A stretch of DNA of 21,506 bases from an uncultured Anaerovibrio sp. Lineage in GTDB: Bacteria; Bacillota; Negativicutes; Selenomonadales; Selenomonadaceae. Location of the stretch: contig CAKPYV010000042.1 of assembly GCA_934203205.1 (NCBI GenBank), positions 1 through 21,506 on the forward strand, in the 5' to 3' direction. The notes under the pieces were generated by a model that worked only from the letters and a program-made list of their open reading frames with translations, made no database searches and was not told the DNA's origin. Shown piece after piece: positions 7,137-14,283 of the stretch; position 1 is the first letter of the stretch, and each line of letters begins with the position of its first letter. A program made the position numbers and the translations under genes.

Positions 7137-8798
7137 TTACATCTTTTCTGGCGCAGATACACCAAGAATTCCCAGAGCATGACGAATTGTATGAGCTGTA
7201 ACATTAACCAAGGCCAGACGTGCCTCTGCCAGCTTATCATCAACGCCCAGAATACGGCACTGATTATAGAAGCTATGGAAACAGCCTGCCAACTCATAGG
7301 CATAGCGGGCAATACGCTGTGGCGCGTACTCTGCCGCTGCTCTATCAATCTCCTCCTCATACTCCTGCAGCTTATTGATAATAGCTACTTCAGTATCATC
7401 CTGCAGCAGGGAAAGCTCTGGCGCCTCTCCTACAGACAGACCATTCTCAGCAGCCTGACGGAAAATACTGCAAATTCTCGCATGGGCATACTGAATATAA
7501 TAAACTGGGTTTTCGTTGGAACGGCTCTTAGCCAAATCCAAATCGAAATCCAGCTGGCTGTCCATGGAACGCATAATAAAGAAATATCTAGCTGCGTCAG
7601 TACCTACTTCTTCAATCAGCTCTGCCAAAGTAACAGTCTGACCAGTACGCTTACTCAGCTTCACCATCTGACCGCCCCGCAGGAGACGAACCATCTGCAA
7701 AAGCAGAACATCCAGCTTGTCTGCATCATAACCCATAGCGCTGATAGCAGCCTTAACACGGCAGATATAGCCATGATGGTCTGCCCCCCAGATATTAATC
7801 AAACGGCCAAAGCCTCTGTCCAGTTTATCCTTGTGGTAAGCAATATCAGCAGCCAAATAAGTAGGAACACCATTATCACGAATAACTACTCTGTCCTTAT
7901 CATCACCATAATCGGTGGACTTCAGCCACAAAGCACCATCCTGCTCATAGATTTTGCCATTATCCTGCAGCTGCTGACAGGCAGCCTTTACCTTATCAGG
8001 ATGAAGGGTACGCTCACTAAACCATACATCAAAGGTACAGTTAAAGGCTTCCAAATCCTCCTTCAAGGCTGCCAGCTTCTCCTTAAGAGCCAGTTCCTTG
8101 AAGATGCCCATTCTTTCATTCTCAGACATATGCAGGTATTTTTCCCCATCCTTATTGATAATCCGCTGAGCAGTATCAATAATATCCGCACCGTGGTAGC
8201 CATCCTCTGGGAAGTCCGCTTCCTGAGCCTTGCCCAAAAGTTCCAAATAACGATGATTTACAGAACGGGCCAGATTGTTAATCTGGTTACCGGCATCATT
8301 AATATAATACTCACTGCTTACATTATAACCAGCAGCACGCATAACGTTTACCAAGGCACTGCCTGCAGCTGCGCCACGACCATGCCCCACATGGAGAGGG
8401 CCTGTTGGGTTCGCACTAACATACTCTATCTGAACTGGCTCTGCATCCTTGGATGGCAGCTGACCAAAGCTATCGCCTCTAGCAATAATATCTGCCAGAC
8501 CATCGTAAAGCACATTGGACTTTAAGTAAAAATTAATAAAGCCTGGTCCTGCAATCTCAATCTTGTCCAGCCATTCACCCTGAATACGCTTCTGAAGCTC
8601 CTGAGCAATCATGCGGGGATTCATATGAAAGGCCTTGGCAGACTGCATAGCTACATTAGTAGCAAAATCACCTAATTCCTTCTTAGGCGGAACTTCCAAT
8701 ATGATTTTCGGCAGCTGAGCCTCTGGAAAAACTCCATCCTTAATGGCAGCTTCCGCAGCTGCTTCAATACTATGTAATAGTGTTTCTTTAATATCCAA
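7137..8798 (-). CDS. argS: Arginyl-tRNA synthetase
   Basis: Class I aminoacyl-tRNA synthetase charging tRNA-Arg in the cytoplasm. At 553 residues it is normal length. Seen: N-terminal Add-1 tRNA-binding domain (1-110) with ELGDFATNVAM; HIGH-type signature HVGH at 136-139 inside VSANPTGPLHVGHGRG; the INDAGNQI motif at 166-173; a KMSKS-type loop KLSKR at 380-384; and the DALR anticodon-binding domain with ENPVYYIQYAHARI and the C-terminal LGVSAPEKM. The start is TTG with GGGAGG 8 nt upstream. It lies 31 nt after the DUF1934 gene and 57 nt before the favoured rpoE start (33 nt before the alternative ATG). Confidence 0.98.
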   Translation of the reverse strand: MDIKETLLHSIEAAAEAAIKDGVFPEAQLPKIILEVPPKKELGDFATNVAMQSAKAFHMNPRMIAQELQKRIQGEWLDKIEIAGPGFINFYLKSNVLYDGLADIIARGDSFGQLPSKDAEPVQIEYVSANPTGPLHVGHGRGAAAGSALVNVMRAAGYNVSSEYYINDAGNQINNLARSVNHRYLELLGKAQEADFPEDGYHGADIIDTAQRIINKDGEKYLHMSENERMGIFKELALKEKLAALKEDLEAFNCTFDVWFSERTLHPDKVKAACQQLQDNGKIYEQDGALWLKSTDYGDDKDRVVIRDNGVPTYLAADIAYHKDKLDRGFGRLINIWGADHHGYICRVKAAISAMGYDADKLDVLLLQMVRLLRGGQMVKLSKRTGQTVTLAELIEEVGTDAARYFFIMRSMDSQLDFDLDLAKSRSNENPVYYIQYAHARICSIFRQAAENGLSVGEAPELSLLQDDTEVAIINKLQEYEEEIDRAAAEYAPQRIARYAYELAGCFHSFYNQCRILGVDDKLAEARLALVNVTAHTIRHALGILGVSAPEKM

Positions 8799-8829
8799 TA
8801 GAAAAGCCTCCCTATTTATATCTGCCCTG

Positions 8830-9249
8830 TTAAATGGCAGTCAACCTTATTTCCAAATCATAATGACCTACAGCTGCACCATTGGCCTCCAGAGAATATA
8901 CCAGATGAATATTTCCCTGATTTTTCTGAAACTCTGAGCTTAGCTCATGGGTATGCATTACCAACTCCATTGTACCATAGGGAGTATGATAATCCGCTCT
9001 GGTTTCTCCCTGCAAAATAAAATTCTGTCTTGAGCTAACCAATCCCTGACGAATAATGGTCAGCTCCCTATCTGCTAATTTAATAACTGTTGGCACCTGC
9101 TCCTGAGGAGATAAATGCTTATCCATATAGCGGATATAATGCTTGCCACCTTTGCAGCCATAGCTTCCCTGAGCCTTGTGCTCCACAATTTCCACCTTGC
9201 CACTCAGGTCCTTTTGCTTGGCTCTGATGATAATTTCTACACGATCCAA
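8830..9249 (-). CDS. DUF1934 (YwiB-like) beta-barrel protein
   Basis: A small cytosolic protein of unknown biochemical role in the DUF1934/YwiB family, which is characteristically encoded just ahead of argS in Firmicutes. Seen: alternating beta-strand pattern throughout, GGKHYIRYMDK, LTIIRQG, and the family-type segment QGETRADYHTPYGTMELVMHTHEL. I place the start at the TTG at 9249 (139 residues, normal family length) with AAGGAG 10 nt upstream. The frame stays open to 9402, but a promoter at 9317-9345 lies inside that extension, and the protein upstream of 9249 has no family resemblance. A GTG at 9315 with AGGAG before it is an unlikely alternative because it would sit at the very 5' end of the transcript. 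Confidence 0.87.
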   Translation of the reverse strand: MDRVEIIIRAKQKDLSGKVEIVEHKAQGSYGCKGGKHYIRYMDKHLSPQEQVPTVIKLADRELTIIRQGLVSSRQNFILQGETRADYHTPYGTMELVMHTHELSSEFQKNQGNIHLVYSLEANGAAVGHYDLEIRLTAI

Positions 9250-9316
9250 TCCTGCAAAGCTCCTTATGTAAAAACACTCATGTTCTGTATTTTGTTTTCG
9301 AACAAAACTATACACT

Positions 9317-9345
9317 ATTATAACTCCTAAATTATTGGGAGTCAA
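9317..9345 (-). promoter_or_regulatory. Sigma-A promoter of the DUF1934-argS-rpoE-pyrG operon
   Basis: Minus strand TTGACT (9340-9345), 17-nt spacer, perfect TATAAT (9317-9322). Expected transcription start near 9310, about 60 nt before the TTG start of the DUF1934 gene. It decides the start choice of that gene. Confidence 0.85.
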
Positions 9346-9401
9346 TGCTATTGTAGGGAGTTTCCCGGAAGGAATTTTTCTGCACCCACAGGCTAAAAAC
9401 A

Positions 9402-9486
9402 TAAAAAAGGAATCGTAATTGAGGTACAGTCTGAATGAAAAATCTGTTGACAGCTTCCATTGAAGTACAATTCAAAATACGATTCC
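9402..9486 (-). terminator. Terminator after cheX
   Basis: GGAATCGTA-type 9-bp arms (9478-9486 with 9409-9417), extended by AATT and GTAC pairings, enclose a long loop. On the minus strand they are followed by a U-run (9403-9408). It starts 8 nt past the cheX stop. The loop is longer than usual. Confidence 0.65.
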
Positions 9487-9493
9487 CTTGCTT

Positions 9494-9952
9494 TTATTCT
9501 ACAGCAATATCTATCTCTACAATATGGCCGCCCATATCCATAGTAACAGTCAAAAACTGACCACCGCTAATACGAATACCAGCACCTGCACCTACGGTCA
9601 GGCTAGGGGTGGAAATATCCACCTCCCGGCCCAAGGAAGCCAAATTGGTAGCAGCTGTAGCTGTAAGCATATTGGACATTTCAGAGATGGCACTCTGGGC
9701 CATTTCATCGAACTCAGCCACAGGCATGCCCATCATCATGGTGGAGGCAATGAATTTTGCGGTCTCCTCGTCCATATTGTATACTACATTTCCCCGGATT
9801 TCCTTGGTAAAGCCTACCAACACGGCTACACCACGGCTGCTGATATGCTTATCCTGTACTCCCATGCCGGTGCGTTCAGGTGTGGGAAAACCCATCTGGG
9901 GCAACACTGTAGTAAAGGCATCTATAAATGGATTTACCAATTTTACATCCAT
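9494..9952 (-). CDS. cheX: CheX-type chemotaxis phosphatase domain protein
   Basis: A 152-residue protein of the CheC/CheX/FliY phosphatase family, which dephosphorylates CheY-P in known cases. Seen: a single CheX-like domain with the signature AISEMSNMLTATA, in which E91 and N94 correspond to the catalytic Glu and Asn of the family. The C-terminal strands (GGQFLTVTMDMGGHIVEIDIAV) match the family end. It starts 2 nt after the stop of the upstream REC-CheX fusion gene with AAGGAG as ribosome binding site, so the two are co-expressed and homologous to each other. No flagellar or receptor genes are in the window, so whether it serves motility or another receiver protein is open. Confidence 0.85.
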   Translation of the reverse strand: MDVKLVNPFIDAFTTVLPQMGFPTPERTGMGVQDKHISSRGVAVLVGFTKEIRGNVVYNMDEETAKFIASTMMMGMPVAEFDEMAQSAISEMSNMLTATAATNLASLGREVDISTPSLTVGAGAGIRISGGQFLTVTMDMGGHIVEIDIAVE

Positions 9953-9954
9953 GT

Positions 9955-10809
9955 TTACACACTCCTTGCAAAACCGACATTCATAAAGATATTACCCAGC
10001 TCGGTTTTAGCCTTTATGTTGAAAGCAATCAAATCTGGATTTGATAGCTTAATGTTGACACCACTAATAATACCCGGCGGTGTCAGACGCATTTCCCTGT
10101 CCTTGATAACATCATTAATGCGAGAAATACCATGACCAGCAATAATATTGCCAGTTTCCTCTACAGCTGCCTGAGCCTCAAACTCCGAAACTGTATCCTC
10201 CTGCAGAATCCTGCCGGCAAATTTTAGCATAGTATCTGTATCCATATAGAATGCTACTCTGCCCCGAGGCTCTCCTACGATACCAATAATAACAGCTACG
10301 CCATCCAAATTCAGAGCGGCAACATCTTCCTCCTGAATTTCAATCTCAGATTCCAAGCCTCCAATCTGGCTCAGGCCATCAGCAAATGCCTTAGCATAGG
10401 TAGTTACATAGGAATCACGGTATACTGTATTAATTCCAACCTTGTCCTGGCACAAAATCATCAGCGTATCCAACAGTTCATTGGTACTGATAGGCTTCTG
10501 CAAAAAGGAACTAATTCCTGCCAGACGTCCATGCATGATCAGCTTGGCATCCTTCATGGCACTAATCATGACAATACGACAGTTAGAGTCTATGGCATGA
10601 ATCCGTCTGCTGCACTCAACGCCATCAGCATCCGGAAGGTTCATATCCATTGTTACTACATCTGGTCTGGTTTTAGCGTACAAATCAATTGCTGCAGCTG
10701 CATTTTCCGCCATGGCACATACTTCAAAATTTGTTTTAGCCAGCATAGAGCTAATCATCATGCGACTAATCTTGGAGTCATCTACCACCATAACCCTAAC
10801 TTTTTCCAC
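9955..10809 (-). CDS. CheY-like receiver fused to a CheX-type domain
   Basis: A two-domain protein of about 284 residues. The N-terminal receiver domain (about 1-120) has VMVVDDS with the acidic pair, phosphoacceptor D55 (VVTMDMNLPDADG) and K105 (FLQKP). The C-terminal CheX/CheC-like domain (about 130-284) keeps the phosphatase signature VEETGNIIAGHG, with E218 and N221. A phosphoacceptor and its potential phosphatase are thus in one chain. I prefer the GTG at 10809, which has AGGTGA upstream, over a GTG at 10824 lacking a site; the difference is five residues. It is first in a two-gene operon with the separate cheX. There is no DNA-binding domain, so the output is protein-protein. Confidence 0.88.
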   Translation of the reverse strand: MEKVRVMVVDDSKISRMMISSMLAKTNFEVCAMAENAAAAIDLYAKTRPDVVTMDMNLPDADGVECSRRIHAIDSNCRIVMISAMKDAKLIMHGRLAGISSFLQKPISTNELLDTLMILCQDKVGINTVYRDSYVTTYAKAFADGLSQIGGLESEIEIQEEDVAALNLDGVAVIIGIVGEPRGRVAFYMDTDTMLKFAGRILQEDTVSEFEAQAAVEETGNIIAGHGISRINDVIKDREMRLTPPGIISGVNIKLSNPDLIAFNIKAKTELGNIFMNVGFARSV

Positions 10810-10906
10810 AAAAATCACCTGCACTTTTCTCTCTATAACATCTAGTTAATAAATTCGCCACAAAATAGCAAAATCCTTTTTATGTGGTAAAAAAGTCATA
10901 TACCTT

Positions 10907-10936
10907 GAAAATCCCCCCCAACAGCCGTTGAGGGGG
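10907..10936 (-). terminator. Likely terminator after putP
   Basis: On the minus strand a CCCCCTCAAC arm pairs with GTTGGGGGG (one wobble) around a GGCT loop, followed by AUUUUC. The stem is very stable but the U-run is short. It lies 21 nt past the putP stop. Confidence 0.7.
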
Positions 10937-10957
10937 AATAATCACTGTTTTCCTATA

Positions 10958-12433
10958 TTATATATTAGAACGCTCTACTGCGTCAAACAAATCCGTAATT
11001 TCTTTGCTAGGTTCTTTATCCAATAGGCTGACAATATAAATAGCCAAAAGGCCAAAGAAAAAGCCTGGAATAATTTCATAAAGGCCAAACAAAGCCAGCT
11101 GCTTCCATACCAGAACAGTAACACCGCCAACTACAATACCAGCCAGTACACCATTGCGGGTGGTACGGCGCCAGAAAAGGGACATCAGCACTGCTGGGCC
11201 AAAGGTGGCCGCAAAGCCCGCCCAGGCATAGGCCACCATTTCCAGGATAAAGCTATTAGGGTTCATGGCCAGGGAAATAGCCATAGCTGAAATAATCAAT
11301 ACTGCTGCCCGGCTAACCCATACCAATTCTGTATGGCTGGCATTCTGACGAATAACGGAACGATAAAAGTCCTGAGAGAAGGCAGAAGCTGCTACCAAAA
11401 GCTGAGAGGATGCCGTGCTCATAATGGCTGCCAAAACAGCAGAGAGAATCAAACCTCCCATAAATGGGTCAAAAAGCTTCTCTGTCATAATCAGCAAAAC
11501 CTTTTCCACATCAGGGCCATTCAATGGCTCTGTAAGATAGACATTACCTACCATACCTACAAATACGGCGGCAATCATGGAAATAGAATACCAACCTACG
11601 GCAATTTGCTTGGAACGCTTTAGCTCGCTGGTGGAGCTGATAGCCATAAATCTTACCAGAATATGTGGCTGGCCAAAATAGCCTAAGCCCCAACCCATGA
11701 GGGAAATAAAGGCAATAAAGGAAATGGTACTGCCATCAGGATTCATAAAAGGATTGAAAAAGGTCGGATTGACAATATCAATGGCATTCAGGGATGTTTC
11801 CACACCACCCATTACGTGCATGGCAAAGGCTGGCACAATAACAATGGCAAAGAACATCATAATGCCCTGAATAAAGTCAGTCCAGCATACCGCCATAAAT
11901 CCACCAGTCAAAGTATAGAATACTACTACAAAGGCGCCAATCAACACTGCTGTAGCATAATCCAGTCCAAAAAGGGTGCTGAATAACTTGCCACCGCTGA
12001 CAAAACCAGAACTAGTGTAAATAACGAAGAAAATAACAATAAATATGGCCGGTACAATCCGCAAAAGATTACTCCTATCGTTAAAGCGGTTCTGGAAAAA
12101 GTCCGGCAAAGTAAGGGAATTGTTAGCCATTTCTGTATAACGCCGCAATCTCTTCGCTACAAAATGCCAATTGGCCCAGGTGCCAAGGCCAAGGCCTACA
12201 GCTATCCAGGCTGAACTAAAGCCTGCCAGATAGGCAGCTCCTGGTACACCCATCATCATCCAACCACTCATATCCGAAGCCTCGGCACTCATAGCCGTTA
12301 CCCAGGCGCCCAGCTTGCGGTTGCCAATAATATAGTCATCCATGCTATTGGTCTTGCGATAATAATAAATTCCTATGGCCATCATCAGGCCCAGATACAA
12401 GACAAATGCTATAATTACTGAGATATTATCCAC
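10958..12433 (-). CDS. putP: Sodium/proline symporter
   Basis: Inner-membrane symporter of the SSS family that imports L-proline with Na+. At 491 residues it is close to the usual 500. About 13 hydrophobic segments are visible. Family motifs: MSAEASDMSGWMMMGVPG (early Na+/substrate region), TLTGGFMAVCWTDFIQG, GWGLGYFGQPHILVRFMAI, and SAVLAAIMSTASSQLLVAASAFSQDFYR with the paired Ser/Thr of the Na2 site. The start is GTG with AGGAGG 8 nt before it. It is transcribed alone from the promoter at 12467-12495, whose -35 end abuts a 29-bp imperfect palindrome, suggesting regulation by a dimeric DNA-binding protein. Divergent from gtrA. Confidence 0.96.
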   Translation of the reverse strand: MDNISVIIAFVLYLGLMMAIGIYYYRKTNSMDDYIIGNRKLGAWVTAMSAEASDMSGWMMMGVPGAAYLAGFSSAWIAVGLGLGTWANWHFVAKRLRRYTEMANNSLTLPDFFQNRFNDRSNLLRIVPAIFIVIFFVIYTSSGFVSGGKLFSTLFGLDYATAVLIGAFVVVFYTLTGGFMAVCWTDFIQGIMMFFAIVIVPAFAMHVMGGVETSLNAIDIVNPTFFNPFMNPDGSTISFIAFISLMGWGLGYFGQPHILVRFMAISSTSELKRSKQIAVGWYSISMIAAVFVGMVGNVYLTEPLNGPDVEKVLLIMTEKLFDPFMGGLILSAVLAAIMSTASSQLLVAASAFSQDFYRSVIRQNASHTELVWVSRAAVLIISAMAISLAMNPNSFILEMVAYAWAGFAATFGPAVLMSLFWRRTTRNGVLAGIVVGGVTVLVWKQLALFGLYEIIPGFFFGLLAIYIVSLLDKEPSKEITDLFDAVERSNI

Positions 12434-12466
12434 GTGTTATGCCTCCTATAAAAAAATACAGATACA

Positions 12467-12495
12467 ATTATATTAAAGAATGAAATTTTTTGCAA
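12467..12495 (-). promoter_or_regulatory. Sigma-A promoter of putP
   Basis: Minus strand TTGCAA (12490-12495), 17-nt spacer, perfect TATAAT (12467-12472). Expected start near 12460, leaving a leader of about 27 nt before the GTG. Confidence 0.8.
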
Positions 12496-12522
12496 ATGAT
12501 ATATGCAATGTATACATCATTT
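12494..12522. promoter_or_regulatory. Palindromic operator candidate upstream of putP
   Basis: AAATGATATAT (12494-12504) pairs with 12512-12522 with one mismatch in 11 and a 7-nt centre. It touches the -35 of the putP promoter and lies 9 nt before the -35 of the putative gtrA promoter, a suitable place for a regulator of either gene. Confidence 0.5.
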
Positions 12523-12531
12523 CCAAAAGAT

Positions 12532-12560
12532 TTGCCCCTCTGGCTGTAAAATGCTATGAT
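12532..12560 (+). promoter_or_regulatory. Putative promoter of gtrA
   Basis: TTGCCC (12532-12537), 17-nt spacer, TATGAT (12555-12560). Expected start near 12567, 62 nt before the gtrA start codon. Confidence 0.6.
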
Positions 12561-12628
12561 GAACTAGCAATACTTAAATTGAAAGGAGTAGCGGTCATAG
12601 GCTATAGGCACTATGACCATGATTACCT

Positions 12629-13030
12629 ATGGATATTCTCAACAAAGCAAAGCATCATTTTCTCACCAAGGAGTTTTTTCTTTTTCTCATTATCGGCTGT
12701 ATCAATACCTTTAACGGCACCTTTATAGCCTGGCTCTGCTCCTATCTTAGCCCCTACAACAATCTAAACTTTAATATTGGCTATATTATCAGCAATATCA
12801 TCGCCTACTGGATGAACAGCCTGATTATTTTCCATGAACCCCTAAGTATCTATAAGTACATAAAATTTTTCATCTCCTATATTCCCAACTATATAATACA
12901 GAATATCATCGTCCTTATTTTCTACAATATGCTAGACTTCCCCCCAGTAATCAGTTATCTTATCGCTGCCGTACTGGGCATACCTGTAACCTTCCTCATG
13001 GTGAAGATTTTTGCCTTTGGCCGCAAATAA
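12629..13030 (+). CDS. GtrA-family membrane protein
   Basis: A 133-residue polytopic inner-membrane protein of the GtrA family, whose members help move or use polyprenyl-phosphate-linked sugars with a GtrB-type glycosyltransferase. Four hydrophobic helices are visible (about 16-37, 47-66, 79-101, 105-126), and the family pattern EFFLFLIIGCINTFNGTFIAWL at the N-terminus is typical. ATG 12629 is the first possible start, since an in-frame stop lies 9 nt upstream; no good ribosome binding site is directly before it, so translation may be weak. It faces the GtrB-like gene 13253-14191, convergent rather than co-transcribed. The shared terminator at 13052-13090 ends it. Confidence 0.88.
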   Translation: MDILNKAKHHFLTKEFFLFLIIGCINTFNGTFIAWLCSYLSPYNNLNFNIGYIISNIIAYWMNSLIIFHEPLSIYKYIKFFISYIPNYIIQNIIVLIFYNMLDFPPVISYLIAAVLGIPVTFLMVKIFAFGRK

Positions 13031-13051
13031 AATACCTGTCCCATTTCAGGC

Positions 13052-13090
13052 ACTAAAAAAACCTCTCATGAGCGGAGAGGCTTTTTTAGT
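13052..13090. terminator. Bidirectional intrinsic terminator
   Basis: CCTCTC (13062-13067) pairs with GAGAGG (13075-13080), extended by the A-tract and ACTA/TAGT arms, with U-runs on both strands. It ends gtrA rightward and the candidate small RNA leftward. Confidence 0.9.
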
Positions 13091-13143
13091 GTGTATTATA
13101 TTTAGGAGAGTTAGCTTTTTGGATTTTAGCTTTCCTCAAGCTC
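13055..13143 (-). ncRNA. Candidate Fur-regulated small RNA
   Basis: A predicted transcript of about 89 nt runs from the promoter at 13150-13178 to the terminator U-run at 13055-13061. From the 5' end: a hairpin (AGCUU, GAGGA loop, AAGCU; 13142-13128); an A-rich, apparently unpaired stretch of about 40 nt containing CUAACUCUCCUAA (13114-13102), complementary to AGGAGAG-type ribosome binding sites; then the terminator hairpin. It contains no open frame: the only ATG on this strand lies inside the terminator stem. Fur box, extended -10 promoter, short non-coding body and terminator together match the architecture of iron-sparing small RNAs such as RyhB, PrrF and FsrA. The sequence itself is not recognised. 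Confidence 0.62.
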
Positions 13144-13149
13144 AAATAT

Positions 13150-13178
13150 AATATACCACAATTGATAATCATTTTCAA
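13150..13178 (-). promoter_or_regulatory. Sigma-A promoter of the candidate small RNA
   Basis: Minus strand TTGAAA (13173-13178), 17-nt spacer, TATATT (13150-13155) preceded by TGG, giving an extended -10. No protein-coding gene lies downstream on this strand: gtrA is antisense. Confidence 0.7.
13163..13177. promoter_or_regulatory. Fur box
   Basis: TGATAATCATTTTCA matches the 7-1-7 Fur consensus TGATAATnATTATCA at 14 of 15 positions, counting the free centre. It overlaps the -35 and spacer of the minus-strand promoter, the usual place for Fur-Fe(II) repression. Confidence 0.75.
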
Positions 13179-13186
13179 GTAGATTT

Positions 13187-13208
13187 TGAGAATTTTTCTC
13201 ATTTTTTT
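13187..13208 (+). terminator. Small terminator-like hairpin
   Basis: TGAGAA/TTCTCA stem with a 3-nt loop followed by seven T on the plus strand. It may be a back-up for read-through from gtrA. The stem is weak. Confidence 0.35.
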
Positions 13209-13252
13209 AAAACAGCCAAAAAGAAAGCTATTTATTCCCTAGGAGTCGTGTC

Positions 13253-14191
13253 TCAAAAATCCTCATCCTTAGGCTTGCCTCTGGCAATAAGATAAAGAGG
13301 ACGATGCTTAACCTCCTCAAAAACCCGGCCTAAATATTCGCCCAGGATTCCCAGTACCATCATCTGCATACCGCCGAAGAACAAAATGCAGGCAGTAATG
13401 GTAGCCCAGCCGGCCACGGCATCATTGAGGATAAATTTGGCAATCAGCACATGAATAATCATCAGCAGGCTGATAATACCGCAAATTGTGCCAATATACA
13501 AGCCCAGCCGTAAAGGAATAACAGAATAGGCCAAAACTCCATCAATAGCAAAGTTCAGCATCTTGCGAGGGGAGAACTTGGAAACACCAGCATACCGCTT
13601 GGGAGCCACAAACTCAATCTGCACCTGACGAAAGCCCATAGCCCCAATCATGCCACGGATAAACCTGGCATGCTCTCTATAACGGCGGAAGGCCTTTACT
13701 ACCACCTTGTCCATCAGGCGGAAATCAGAACCACCCTCCTGAATATGCACATTGGACAGCATATTCAACACCTTGTAGTAATAATAAGAGGTGAGCTTCT
13801 TCATGGCTGAAACACCCTGAGTAGTTTTGCGGATGGTCTGCACCACCTCATAACCTTCCTCCCACTTTTTCAGCAGGACAGGTATCAGCTCTGGTGGATG
13901 CTGCATATCGCCATCCATAGTAATAACAGCATCTCCATCAGCATGATCCAAACCACAAGTAAGAGCCAGCTGATGACCAGAATTTCTAGCCAAAAAAATA
14001 GATTGTACTCGTTTATCCTTTTGTTCCAAAGAACGGAGAATTTCCCGGCTTCTATCCTTGGAGCCATCATCTACAAACACTAATTCAAAATCATAAGGTA
14101 GTGGTGCCATGTTTTCACAAACACTTTTATAAAAGTGCTGGATATTATCTTCCTCATTAAACACAGGTACCACAATAGATACTAATTTCAT
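13253..14191 (-). CDS. GtrB/DPM1-like polyprenyl-phosphate glycosyltransferase (GT2)
   Basis: A 312-residue membrane-anchored family 2 glycosyltransferase, expected to move a sugar from a nucleotide donor to undecaprenyl phosphate at the cytoplasmic face. Seen: SIVVPVFNEEDNI at the N-terminus; VFVDDGSKDRS; the acceptor-side ARNSGHQLALTCGLDHADGDAVITMDGDMQHPPE with the catalytic DGD; and two C-terminal transmembrane helices (about 225-250 and 262-288) followed by GEYLGRVFEEVKHRPLYL, the hallmark of the GtrB/ArnC subgroup. The ATG at 14191 lacks a strong ribosome binding site. GtrB and GtrA normally work together; here the GtrA gene lies just beyond the 3' end in the opposite direction. The sugar and the final acceptor (teichoic acid, LPS or other glycan) are not shown by the sequence. 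Confidence 0.93.
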   Translation of the reverse strand: MKLVSIVVPVFNEEDNIQHFYKSVCENMAPLPYDFELVFVDDGSKDRSREILRSLEQKDKRVQSIFLARNSGHQLALTCGLDHADGDAVITMDGDMQHPPELIPVLLKKWEEGYEVVQTIRKTTQGVSAMKKLTSYYYYKVLNMLSNVHIQEGGSDFRLMDKVVVKAFRRYREHARFIRGMIGAMGFRQVQIEFVAPKRYAGVSKFSPRKMLNFAIDGVLAYSVIPLRLGLYIGTICGIISLLMIIHVLIAKFILNDAVAGWATITACILFFGGMQMMVLGILGEYLGRVFEEVKHRPLYLIARGKPKDEDF

Positions 14192-14220
14192 TTATACACC
14201 AGTCTTTTCTTTTTTTACAA

Positions 14221-14256
14221 TAAAATAACGCTATACATGGTATATTATAGCGTTAT
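14221..14256 (-). terminator. Intrinsic terminator of the nfeD-floA operon
   Basis: A perfect 11-bp inverted repeat ATAACGCTATA (14225-14235 with 14246-14256) is followed on the minus strand by UUUUAUUG. It lies between the operon's last gene and the glycosyltransferase. Confidence 0.75.
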
Positions 14257-14283
14257 CTTATTTAATTAACAAGTCCAGCCTTT

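Noticed and set aside
7179..8525. 448-codon plus-strand frame
   Set aside because: Antisense shadow of argS with no family resemblance.
9250..9402. Upstream extension of the DUF1934 gene
   Set aside because: Contains the operon promoter and has no resemblance to the family.
12480..12728. 82-codon plus-strand frame ahead of gtrA
   Set aside because: Overlaps the putP promoter region, the palindrome and the start of gtrA in another frame; it lacks a ribosome binding site.
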